Positions 16,066-23,696 of a stretch of 35,728 bases of DNA are shown here, piece after piece. Origin of the DNA: an uncultured Actinomycetes bacterium. GTDB lineage: Bacteria > Actinomycetota > Actinomycetes > Nanopelagicales > Nanopelagicaceae. Every line of letters starts with the position of its first letter. Position 1 is the first letter of the stretch. Location of the stretch: NCBI GenBank assembly GCA_903892335.1, contig CAITID010000163.1:1-35728 (forward strand). The letters run 5' to 3'. The position numbers were made by a program, and so were the translations under genes. Below the pieces are notes generated by a model that saw only the letters and a program-made list of their open reading frames with translations, was not told the origin of the DNA and searched no databases.

Positions 16066-17008
16066 TATGCGCAGCAATATCCTTAATAATCTGCTCAAGC
16101 CCAATCTGTGGCTTCCAGCCCAATACCCGCTCTATCTTTGAGATATCTGGAACTCGCCTTTCCATATCCTCAAAGCCAGCAGGGTAGGCCTTCTCATAAG
16201 AGAGCATCTCAATCGAAGAAGATGAGCCAGTTACTGAAATTACCTTCTTCGCCAAATCCATAATTGAGATCTGTTGATTATTACCAACATTAAACACTTC
16301 ACCTATCGCCTTATCTGAATCCATTACTAAAAGCAGTGCCCGCACCGCATCACTAACATGACAAAAACATCTAATCTGCTCACCACTGCCATAAACACTC
16401 AGTGCATCTCCACTAACTGCAGCACTTACAAACCTTGGAACCACCATTCCGTAATGGCCAACCTGTCTTGGTCCTACCGTGTTAAAGAATCGAACCAACC
16501 TAGTTGGTAGGCCCTTCTCTTGAAAGTAAAAGTAAGCCAAGCTCTCATCCACAGCTTTTGCCTCAGAATAACTCCACCGACTCTTTAGCGGATGTCCAAT
16601 AATTCGATCATCCTCCTCATTTAACGGCACCTTATTGTTCTTGCCATAAATCTCAGAAGTAGATGCAACCAATATTGGTGTATTAAATTTTGCAGCCGCC
16701 TCCAGCACAATCTCAGTACCCTTTAAATTTGTAGTCAAACTTTCCAATGGCTTGTTAACAATGTTAAAGACACCTAAAGCCGCCGCTAAGTGCACCACAA
16801 AATCACACTCACCAACTAACTTGGTGACTAGCGCAGAGTCCAAAATATCCCCAGAAACAACAGAAACAGAATTAACTACGCCACTTAAATTCTCTTTGTT
16901 TCCAGTTGTAAAGTTATCTAAAACAACCACTGAATCACCACGTGCTACCAATGCATCAGATAAATGGGACCCAATAAAGCCAGCACCACCAGTAATTAAA
17001 TACTTCAC
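16043..17008 (-). CDS. NAD-dependent epimerase/dehydratase (extended SDR; UDP-sugar epimerase or UDP-glucuronate decarboxylase-like)
   Basis: 321 aa. The Rossmann motif GGAGFIG is at 7-13, ASTSEIYG at 115-122 and the catalytic YSEAK (Y147, K151). The RWSYSEAKAVDE context and the C-terminal ERRVPDISKIERVLGWKP resemble nucleotide-sugar decarboxylases and epimerases. The gene overlaps an upstream UDP-sugar 6-dehydrogenase by 4 bp, so its substrate is probably the resulting UDP-uronate. Whether it decarboxylates or epimerises it cannot be decided from sequence. It is a surface-polysaccharide precursor enzyme in the cytosol. Confidence 0.82.
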   Translation of the reverse strand: MKYLITGGAGFIGSHLSDALVARGDSVVVLDNFTTGNKENLSGVVNSVSVVSGDILDSALVTKLVGECDFVVHLAAALGVFNIVNKPLESLTTNLKGTEIVLEAAAKFNTPILVASTSEIYGKNNKVPLNEEDDRIIGHPLKSRWSYSEAKAVDESLAYFYFQEKGLPTRLVRFFNTVGPRQVGHYGMVVPRFVSAAVSGDALSVYGSGEQIRCFCHVSDAVRALLLVMDSDKAIGEVFNVGNNQQISIMDLAKKVISVTGSSSSIEMLSYEKAYPAGFEDMERRVPDISKIERVLGWKPQIGLEQIIKDIAAHNAGRAHK

Positions 17009-18207
17009 TTGGAGCCTCTCGTATTCAATACTGGAACGCTGCCCATTAAACTCAAATCCAAATAATCGTGCGGTGTAGCCAAGATAGCTAAGTCAAAACT
17101 TGAACCCAGCGCCACAGAGGCCTGCCCATTCCAACTCTTCACCAAATCATCATGCCAGCTCACAACCGCGCCTGATTTTTTAAGTCCATTAATCAAAGCC
17201 TCAACCGGTGTCTCCCTAACATCTGCCACATTTGGCTTATAAGAAACCCCAATTACCAAAACCTTCTTATCCTTTAGCCCACCTAACATCTCTGATGCTC
17301 TGCCCACAAAGTAAGTTGGCATTGCCAAATTAATTTCATCTGCTAATTCAATAAATCTAGTTGGTGCCCCGACCGCTCTTGCCGCTTGTGCCAAATACAA
17401 CGGATCCACCGGAATACAGTGCCCACCAACACCAACACTTGGATAAAAAGGCATAAAGCCATAAGGCTTTGTAGAAGCAGCTTTAATTACATCATTAACA
17501 TCAATCCCAATTTTCTGACAAAACATCGCTAGCTCATTAATGAATGAAATATTTACCAATCTAAATGAGTTCTCCAGCAGCTTCGCTGTCTCGGCCACTT
17601 CAAGTGAATCACAAACATCCACCTGATCGATAAACTTTGAATAAAACTCTTTAGCCTTTACCGCAGCATCTGGCGTTAATCCAGCCACAAGCTTTGGCGT
17701 ATTTTTAATCGTGAACTTCTTATTCATTGGATCAATCCGCTCAGGAGAGTAAGCCACTAAGAATTGATCGCTGCTTAAGCCTGATTCTTTCTCCAAGATC
17801 GGCACAACAACATCCCTCGTTGTTCCAGGCTGAATAGTTGATTCAATAATTACCAACATGTCTGGTTTTAATTTCTTTCCAACATCCTTTGTCGCTGCCT
17901 TTAGAATTTCTAGATCTGGTTGGTGATCAGATCCCAGCGGTGTTGGCACGCAGATGCAAATAATCTCCGCAGACGGATCGATCAAACTATCAGTCGTTGC
18001 CCTATATTTTCCAGAAACACTTACAGTTTTCAACTCTTCATCGGTAACATCTTCAATTATTGATTGATGTTTATTTAACTGAGAAACTTTCTCTTCATTT
18101 AAATCAATACCTGTTACCTCAAACCCTACTTGAGCACATGAAATAGCCAGTGGCAGCCCTACGTAACCCTGGCCGACAATTACAATCTTTTTTTTAATGA
18201 AACTCAC
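17005..18207 (-). CDS. Nucleotide-sugar 6-dehydrogenase (UDP-GlcNAc/UDP-ManNAc/UDP-Glc dehydrogenase family)
   Basis: 400 aa. The N-terminal NAD motif is VIVGQGYVGLPLA, followed by CVPTPLGSDHQPDL, STIQPGTT, SPERIDP and the catalytic Cys C264 in PSVGVGGHCIPVDPLY. The GYVGLPLA and GGHCIPVDP wording is closer to WbpA/WecC-type HexNAc dehydrogenases than to classical Ugd, so UDP-GlcNAc or UDP-GalNAc is a plausible substrate. It produces a UDP-uronic acid with two NAD+ reductions. It overlaps both neighbours by 4 bp, in an operon running from the polymerase/ligase gene to the SDR gene. Confidence 0.88.
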   Translation of the reverse strand: MSFIKKKIVIVGQGYVGLPLAISCAQVGFEVTGIDLNEEKVSQLNKHQSIIEDVTDEELKTVSVSGKYRATTDSLIDPSAEIICICVPTPLGSDHQPDLEILKAATKDVGKKLKPDMLVIIESTIQPGTTRDVVVPILEKESGLSSDQFLVAYSPERIDPMNKKFTIKNTPKLVAGLTPDAAVKAKEFYSKFIDQVDVCDSLEVAETAKLLENSFRLVNISFINELAMFCQKIGIDVNDVIKAASTKPYGFMPFYPSVGVGGHCIPVDPLYLAQAARAVGAPTRFIELADEINLAMPTYFVGRASEMLGGLKDKKVLVIGVSYKPNVADVRETPVEALINGLKKSGAVVSWHDDLVKSWNGQASVALGSSFDLAILATPHDYLDLSLMGSVPVLNTRGSK

Positions 18208-20033
18208 TCCCGTACTAGCTCAGATTTAGCTGCTTCTGACTCTTTGGAAACTGTGTCGAATTTTGAAATAGCCTCTCTAACTTCTTGCATCTTGTTGAAC
18301 TGGCCAACAAACTGATACTCCCTGCCCAGTTGCAATAGGTTTCTCGAATTCCAGGGATCTAGTGCCCGAATCGCTTCTCTTGCAACTATTGCTTCGGAAA
18401 CTCTGTTCAATCTTTCATTGATCTCAGCTATCGGATTTAAGACATCTAGATTTCTTGGGTCATACGTTAACTGCTTATTCAGCTCAACTAAAGCTCGTTC
18501 GGCAAAGCCGGAGGCTGCAAGATAATTTAAGCTCGCAATTTTATAGGCAGGTTCGATTAAAGGAGTTTCTAGTGATTTGGATGCAAATTCCAAAATAACA
18601 TTATTGTTTGCTTCAACCTGTGGATTGAATCGAATTCTGGTTTGGAAAGCTGCCTCTTCGCCACGATATAAGACAGAGACAAGAATTACGGCACACACAG
18701 ACATAACGCCAGAAATTACAGGCTGTAGCAGCTTAAGTGAATTCACATTCTTTGGTTTTACAGCGCCTTGAACCAATTCAGCTTGGGTGATCTGAGTTGA
18801 TAAACCAATAATGAACCCAGATAACAACCAACCCCAAACTGATATTCCAAGGTTGTCGATTGAGATCAAGGATTGTGCTTGGTATGCAAGCCAGCCTGAG
18901 ATAAGTGTGGCGAGAACTAATCTATTTGTTCCAGAAGATTTTTTTATTCCTCGATAGCCAAAAAAGAGCACTATCGCCATCAATGCAAGGTAAGCACCAC
19001 CAAAAAAAATACCGCCTGTAGAAAACAGTTGGATCGGAACATTATGAGCATTACTACTTGTAATATCAAATCCATAATTTAGTGAGTATTTAGGTTCGCG
19101 ATAAGCTTTGAAGAAAGCCCCGTATCTGTCTTGTCCGATACCGAATAGAAAATTATCACGAAACATTTCAATACCAGCGCGCCAATAATATCCACGCACC
19201 GATACAGAATCTTTATAAAGAAGTGATTGAAGTGGGCCCTTTTGTAACATTCCAAGAATTGAAAATACACCAATTAAAAATGCTGAAAAAGCAAAGAACC
19301 AACCGATTCTTCTATATTTACTATGAACATAAATGATAAAAATTGTTCCTATTCCAACTGCGCCAGACACTAAGCCCTGTCTAGCGTCAGATCTAAAAAT
19401 GGCAAAAAATGAAAGTATGAAAACCAATAAATGCAATAATCGCTGCACTAAATTAAAGCTAGGCATCAACGCAAAACCAAAATTTAATGTTGCGATAATT
19501 GCCATTATTGCAGCTGCGAAGTTTGGATTACCTACGGTTGAAATTACTGCGTTATATGGATTGTTCCATTTCACGAAGTCAACCCCTGATATTTGCATTA
19601 GCCCATAAACTGAAAGAACTAACCCGACTAAAATAACAACAATACTAAACCTGGATATAAAAGAAAACTTTATAGATTGCATAGCTGCTATCAAAATAAT
19701 CGATAAACATAGGTAACTTAGGAATCCATTACGTCTTTGTGTTTCACCAAAGAAGCCCGTATAGATTGGATTGGTCAAAATAAGAGAAATTAAGCCTGAA
19801 AACAGAAAGAGTGAAATTGCGTAGAGAACGCTTTTATTTACAACAAAAGTAGATTTCAAATTCGTGATTACATGACCTAACAGCCATGATGACAATAGAA
19901 CTATTAACCATAATTTCGGAGAGTTAAAGGGATCTTGGATTTTTGAATTAAAATAAAGAGTAGTAAGAGCAACCCCGATTGTTAAGATCCAGAGGTTCGA
20001 GTAATTTACCTTAGTTTGTCTTTGCTTAGCCAC
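18204..20033 (-). CDS. O-antigen ligase/polymerase-like membrane protein (Wzy/WaaL family) with C-terminal repeat domain
   Basis: 609 aa. Roughly a dozen hydrophobic helices span ~12-425, with the large periplasmic-type loop containing GYYWRAGIEMFRDNFLFGIGQDRYGAFF and SSNAHNVPIQLFSTGG, the usual active-site loop region of Wzy_C/WaaL proteins. One more helix (~435-455) precedes an extracytoplasmic helical region (~470-600) with TPR-like units (AERALVELNKQLTYDPRNLDVLNPIAEIN; AIVAREAIRALDPWNSRNLLQLGREY). Such proteins join or polymerise lipid-linked glycans, or transfer them to proteins. The adjacent Thr/Ser-rich surface protein makes O-glycosylation possible (inference). It heads the sugar-nucleotide operon. 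Confidence 0.8.
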   Translation of the reverse strand: MAKQRQTKVNYSNLWILTIGVALTTLYFNSKIQDPFNSPKLWLIVLLSSWLLGHVITNLKSTFVVNKSVLYAISLFLFSGLISLILTNPIYTGFFGETQRRNGFLSYLCLSIILIAAMQSIKFSFISRFSIVVILVGLVLSVYGLMQISGVDFVKWNNPYNAVISTVGNPNFAAAIMAIIATLNFGFALMPSFNLVQRLLHLLVFILSFFAIFRSDARQGLVSGAVGIGTIFIIYVHSKYRRIGWFFAFSAFLIGVFSILGMLQKGPLQSLLYKDSVSVRGYYWRAGIEMFRDNFLFGIGQDRYGAFFKAYREPKYSLNYGFDITSSNAHNVPIQLFSTGGIFFGGAYLALMAIVLFFGYRGIKKSSGTNRLVLATLISGWLAYQAQSLISIDNLGISVWGWLLSGFIIGLSTQITQAELVQGAVKPKNVNSLKLLQPVISGVMSVCAVILVSVLYRGEEAAFQTRIRFNPQVEANNNVILEFASKSLETPLIEPAYKIASLNYLAASGFAERALVELNKQLTYDPRNLDVLNPIAEINERLNRVSEAIVAREAIRALDPWNSRNLLQLGREYQFVGQFNKMQEVREAISKFDTVSKESEAAKSELVRE

Positions 20034-20052
20034 GATTAATCATATCAATGAA

Positions 20053-20090
20053 TATGGGCCCAGTTCCTTTTGCAAGGAACTGGGCCCATA
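20053..20090 (-). terminator. Perfect 17-bp stem, 4-nt loop hairpin: transcription terminator of the surface-protein gene
   Basis: TATGGGCCCAGTTCCTT - loop - AAGGAACTGGGCCCATA is an exact inverted repeat, 24-61 nt past the surface-protein stop and just before the O-antigen ligase gene. No strong U-tract follows on the minus strand (TTCATTGATATG), as is common for actinobacterial terminators. It probably ends or stabilises the abundant surface-protein mRNA and insulates the downstream operon. Confidence 0.85.
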
Positions 20091-20113
20091 CTATTTTCAG
20101 TTCTGGAGGCTAA

Positions 20114-21913
20114 TTACGCCTTTACCTTCTTCTGAATTTTTAGAACCAAGTTTGTTAATGTAACAATCAAAGTTCTTAGTGATGCAACTGTTGTTGCCAA
20201 CGCAGTAACTGCAGCAAGAGCCGCTGATCCTGAATCGGTAACTGTTGCAGACGCTGTAACTGCTGTTCCTTGAATTGCAGCAACAGTAACTAGTGTTCCA
20301 ATAGCAGCATTTGTTGCGCTGCCTGTTGGGTTAGCTAATGTTCCAGTCAAAGTTACAGTGCCTGGTGTTGATGGCATGTAAACAGTGTAGGTAACAAAAC
20401 CAGCAGTTGAAACTCCCGCTGAGGTTGCAGATGCAAAGGTAACTGATGTATCAGTTGCTGCCGCAAATGTTCCTTGTGAGAAGTTCTTATCTGTCGCAAG
20501 TACCTTACCGGTTGCCCACAATTCGTAAGTTGTTGGAACAACTAATAAATTGGTTGCATCGTAAGCAGCTACGGTGATGATTGCTTTCTCACCTGGAGCG
20601 TAATTTGCCTTATCAAAAGCAACCTTTACAGATGAGATTGCAGTTGAACCAACACGTAGTGTTACAGGAGCGGACTTAATTGTTGATGCAGCAAGTGTTG
20701 CAGCATTTCCAATTGTGATTGTTGTTGTACCGGCTTTAACACCAGTTACAGAAACAGTTCCTGAATCTACTTGGTAGTCAAGTGTTCCAACTGTCGCAAC
20801 AGTTGTATCACTTGAATAGGCGTACCAAACTTGCTGAGTTCCACCTGTTGGTGTGAATTCATCATTTAATACGTTTGCAGCTGAGTCAGCAGCTGTGAAG
20901 GTTATAGCCTTTAGGTTTGCTCCTACAGCCAAGATTGCCTTACCGGCAGCGGCTGTGAAGGAAGCAGTTGGGCCAAAGAAAGTAACAGTCTTTGTACCAA
21001 GAGTTACACCAGAGGTTGAACCCTTAATTGTAATTGTTGACTTTCCAGCAACGCCATCTGACCAAATAGTAACTGTGTCACCATTCTTTACAGAAATTGA
21101 GCGACCTGCTGATACAGCTGTGCTTCCTAGTCCAAGAGTTCCTGGGCCAGAGATTTCAGCAGTAATTGATTCAGCAACTGCGCCACCTGCAGCGTTAAGT
21201 GATGAGTAGTAAACATAACCACGAGATGTTGAGGCTACTTCTCTCGAAGCCGCTACTACTGAGTCTGTGGTTGGTGTTGCTGCAGCACCAGCTGCCTGAA
21301 CGAACACCTTTGACTTGGTTGCATCAGGTGTAACGCTTTCAATTGCTGCTGTTGTAACAGTAATTGTCAGTGTTTGGGCTGTTGAACCTTGAAGTGGGCC
21401 AGAGACAGTTCCACCAGATGCTGGTGTGATTTTAACTGAGTATGTACCAGCAACAGTTGGTCCAGCTATGTTTGTTGTTGTTAGATAAACAGCAAACTTG
21501 GCAGTTGTAACTTTAGCAGGGTCTCCAGCTCTTACAAAAGCAGCTGTGTTTGAAGTTTGTGTATCGCCAACCAGAGCAAAAGGTGAAGCGCCGCGAGGTG
21601 CCACCAAAGTATCAATGATTGCTGATGAGGTTTCTACCAAACGCAATGTAGGTAGAGCAGTATTTCCAGCAGGTGCTGCTGTTAATGCAGCAGTAATTGA
21701 CATTGAGTCATTAGCTGGTGCAAAGAATGAAACTGTTACAACAGCTGATGTGGCTGTGTATGTTTCAGCAGTTGTTTGTGCCGCAGTTGGCGATGACAAA
21801 GTCACCGAATCCGCGTTAATTACAGCTTGTGAAGGAACTGAGCTAAGTACTCCCAGACCCAACGCTGCAACAGCTACAAGCGCAATGCGCTTGAAGTTTG
21901 TCGTTGTAGACAT
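20114..21913 (-). CDS. Exported Ig-like (BIG2-type) surface/S-layer-like protein
   Basis: 599 aa from the ATG at 21911-21913, chosen over the track's 22042 start because a good Shine-Dalgarno (AAAGGA, 5-nt spacer) precedes it and the signal peptide follows at once (MSTTTNFKRIALVAVAALGLGVL..., likely cut after SQA30). The mature chain is Thr/Ala/Ser/Val-rich with beta-sandwich repeats, including a BIG2-like unit (DTTVATVGTLDYQVDSGTVSV then GVKAGTTTITIG). It ends in a hydrophobic/basic helix (TVASLRTLIVTLTNLVLKIQKKVKA) with no LPXTG. It is probably an abundant cell-surface protein. It lies directly downstream of a membrane-tethered ECF sigma factor and is followed by a strong hairpin. Binding partner and anchor are unknown. 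Confidence 0.82.
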   Translation of the reverse strand: MSTTTNFKRIALVAVAALGLGVLSSVPSQAVINADSVTLSSPTAAQTTAETYTATSAVVTVSFFAPANDSMSITAALTAAPAGNTALPTLRLVETSSAIIDTLVAPRGASPFALVGDTQTSNTAAFVRAGDPAKVTTAKFAVYLTTTNIAGPTVAGTYSVKITPASGGTVSGPLQGSTAQTLTITVTTAAIESVTPDATKSKVFVQAAGAAATPTTDSVVAASREVASTSRGYVYYSSLNAAGGAVAESITAEISGPGTLGLGSTAVSAGRSISVKNGDTVTIWSDGVAGKSTITIKGSTSGVTLGTKTVTFFGPTASFTAAAGKAILAVGANLKAITFTAADSAANVLNDEFTPTGGTQQVWYAYSSDTTVATVGTLDYQVDSGTVSVTGVKAGTTTITIGNAATLAASTIKSAPVTLRVGSTAISSVKVAFDKANYAPGEKAIITVAAYDATNLLVVPTTYELWATGKVLATDKNFSQGTFAAATDTSVTFASATSAGVSTAGFVTYTVYMPSTPGTVTLTGTLANPTGSATNAAIGTLVTVAAIQGTAVTASATVTDSGSAALAAVTALATTVASLRTLIVTLTNLVLKIQKKVKA

Positions 21914-21918
21914 TTGTT

Positions 21919-21924
21919 TCCTTT
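21919..21924 (-). promoter_or_regulatory. Shine-Dalgarno fixing the surface-protein start
   Basis: The minus strand reads GAAAGGAAACAAATG; AAAGGA lies 5 nt before the ATG at 21913. It is one of few clear ribosome-binding sites in the window and supports the 599-aa product over the 642-aa ORF. Confidence 0.8.
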
Positions 21925-21934
21925 CAATAGTCGT

Positions 21935-22021
21935 CTCTAAGTATTTCTTAGAGGCGGCTTTGAGATGAGTCGCACGTGCTGACGCATCTCTTTCCCCCCG
22001 TGATATCCGGATCACAGGAGA
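21935..22021 (-). promoter_or_regulatory. Structured 5' leader: three consecutive hairpins upstream of the surface-protein gene
   Basis: In transcript order there are three hairpins. (1) CTCCTGTGAT-CCGGAT-ATCACGGGGG (21994-22021), about 11 pairs including several G-U. (2) GAGATG-C-GTC-loop-GAC-T-CATCTC (21962-21990), with the palindrome GCACGTGC in its loop. (3) CTCTAAG-AAATA-CTTAGAG (21935-21953), just before the Shine-Dalgarno. They fill the 126-nt gap between the sigma-factor stop and the corrected start. They may separate expression of the two genes, stabilise the mRNA or regulate translation. No known riboswitch class was recognised. Confidence 0.55.
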
Positions 22022-22042
22022 AACCTGGTTGTTAGAAGTCAT

Positions 22043-23518
22043 TTACTTGACTCCCTTGGCGCTTACATTGATCGCCTGGGCAAGAATTTGGCTCTTGCTA
22101 GAGTCCATAATTATACGGGTAGATATTTCCCCTGGGATCGCATCGACATCCAACCCGGAGGTGGAATCGAAGAACATGCCCGATTCAACAGTGGAATCCA
22201 CGTATAAAGTGGCGGTCAAAAGGTAGTTACCGTTAGGTAGGCGCGAAATCTTGGAATCTGACCCGTTCAAGGTCATTGGGTACCAATTTCCAGCAATTGT
22301 CACAGATGGGCTAGCTGCGTAAGAGGTTCCAGCGCCATCAACTGTGATTGATTGAGAAAGCAAAATATTTATTGAATTAGCACCTGTTGATTGAACATAA
22401 GAGATAAGCACATATCCATCTGGATTGGTTACTGATGATCCAGGAGTTGTGACAATAGATCCAACATTTCCTGATAAGTCAGAGACTGTAAATCCAACCG
22501 GTGTTCCATCTTTAGCTAAACCAGCAAATAAAGTATTTGAAGCTTTAAAGTTAATTGAATTATTCTCAGTTACTACTTTCTGGCTTGATAGTTCCTCATC
22601 CGATGGAGCAACTGATTCTTCAGGAGCAGCCTCAATAGTTGCAGGAGCCTCTTGAGTAAAGTTAGTTACTGAAGGAAGATTATTGAATTCTGCGCCAGTT
22701 ACAGAGTTAAATCCTAAAAACGCAACAATCACGATTAATAATGAAAGTGCAACCTTTGAGGATTTCTTGGCAAGCTCTGCTGCCTTCTTGTAGGTATCAG
22801 ATAAAGCATCTAGCGCAGTAGCGCCAGTCTTTTCATCAATAACCCATTCAGATAAAACTCGAACAAATGAAGCGCGAGCGCGAGTAACAACATGGCGCAC
22901 ATTCGCAGGTGTTGTTCCAATCGCCTTTGCAATCTCTTCGGTTGACCGTCCTTCAACCTCCCACATAACTAATGCAGTGCGTTGTGAAGGTGACAGGCGA
23001 GATAGTGCTTCACGAATAATTGAGGCATCCTCTGCAGCAGCAAGAGTTGCATCCATTGGGATGTGATTTTCTGCTGCGATTTCAGATAAACGCTCTTGGG
23101 TGGTGTCGGCATCAATTGCTACCAAGTTTGGACGTGAACCAGTTGCTCTAATTACGTTTAGGCAAAGGTTGTTCACAGAGGTACGAAGGTAGGCAAGAGC
23201 ACGATCTGCAGTATCTAGTTCAGGTGCTGCCAAGATGAATTTAAGGAAAGCATCTTGTACTACTTCAGCTGCATCTGCATCGCTTCGAAGAATTCGGCGG
23301 GCTTGAGCGATAAGTGATGAGCGGTTTTCAGCGTAGAGTGCGGATAAATCAGAAACAGACCACGCAGCAACAGATGCTGGGGCCTGAGCCTTCTTACGAA
23401 GTGACACTTGATTTCCCGCTTTCAGAGAGACAACGTCTTGCCCTCTACTTAGTAAGACACCTGAAGGGGTCAAATGTTGTCCTCTATTTTGGTAAATCTG
23501 TTGGTCCCTGAGACTCAT
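22043..23518 (-). CDS. Membrane-tethered ECF sigma factor with extracytoplasmic C-terminal domain
   Basis: 491 aa from the ATG at 23518; the track begins 10 codons earlier at a TTG. Track numbering: region sigma2 ~69-135 (LYAENRSSLIAQARRIL, DAAEVVQDAFLKF, AYLRTSVNNLCLNVIR) and sigma4 ~175-235 (LSRLSPSQRTALVMWEVEGRSTEEIAKAIGTTPANVRHVVTRAR). A single transmembrane helix follows at ~266-282 (VALSLLIVIVAFLGF), then about 218 exported residues beginning with an acidic linker (TIEAAPEESVAPSDEE) and a beta-rich domain. No anti-sigma gene is adjacent. The likely target is the surface-protein gene that begins after the leader. Release, for example by proteolysis, would be needed if tethering restrains it (inference). 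Confidence 0.85.
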   Translation of the reverse strand: MSLRDQQIYQNRGQHLTPSGVLLSRGQDVVSLKAGNQVSLRKKAQAPASVAAWSVSDLSALYAENRSSLIAQARRILRSDADAAEVVQDAFLKFILAAPELDTADRALAYLRTSVNNLCLNVIRATGSRPNLVAIDADTTQERLSEIAAENHIPMDATLAAAEDASIIREALSRLSPSQRTALVMWEVEGRSTEEIAKAIGTTPANVRHVVTRARASFVRVLSEWVIDEKTGATALDALSDTYKKAAELAKKSSKVALSLLIVIVAFLGFNSVTGAEFNNLPSVTNFTQEAPATIEAAPEESVAPSDEELSSQKVVTENNSINFKASNTLFAGLAKDGTPVGFTVSDLSGNVGSIVTTPGSSVTNPDGYVLISYVQSTGANSINILLSQSITVDGAGTSYAASPSVTIAGNWYPMTLNGSDSKISRLPNGNYLLTATLYVDSTVESGMFFDSTSGLDVDAIPGEISTRIIMDSSKSQILAQAINVSAKGVK

Positions 23519-23548
23519 TTTTCGGGGTTTTTCTCTCGTACGCCCCAA

Positions 23549-23696
23549 TTTTCACATGCCCCAAAATCCCAAAAAGCGGTTTGGCAACTCAACTGCCCTC
23601 CGGCCAGCGGGCCATCCCCTCCCGAATTCCACCTCAATAGCCCGCTCAAGAGCCGAATTTTCCTTAAATTTTTAAATGTTGCCATGCTGATACTTT
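23549..23696. promoter_or_regulatory. Divergent spacer between the ECF sigma gene and the oxidoreductase cluster
   Basis: 148 bp, noticeably more GC/C-rich in its centre (ctccggccagcgggccatcccctcccg) than the neighbouring genes. AGCGGGC and GCCCGCT form a 7-bp inverted repeat about 38 nt apart, which could fold in the sigma-gene leader. The side next to the oxidoreductase is AT-rich (tccttaaatttttaaatg) and may hold its promoter. No confident -35/-10 pair is assigned. Confidence 0.35.

Noticed and set aside
17005-18207. Annotation as classical UDP-glucose dehydrogenase (Ugd)
   Set aside because: The GQGYVGLPLA and GGHCIPVDP motifs favour the UDP-HexNAc dehydrogenase branch, so the substrate was left open.
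20853-21209. 118-aa plus-strand ORF and other long antisense ORFs (21498..21968, 8566..8910, 16752..17078)
   Set aside because: They are mirrors of well-supported genes on the other strand, with no recognisable motifs or start signals.
21914-22042. 43-residue N-terminal extension of the surface protein
   Set aside because: It would bury the signal peptide at residue ~50; a strong Shine-Dalgarno marks the internal ATG, and the stretch is full of hairpins. Kept as leader.
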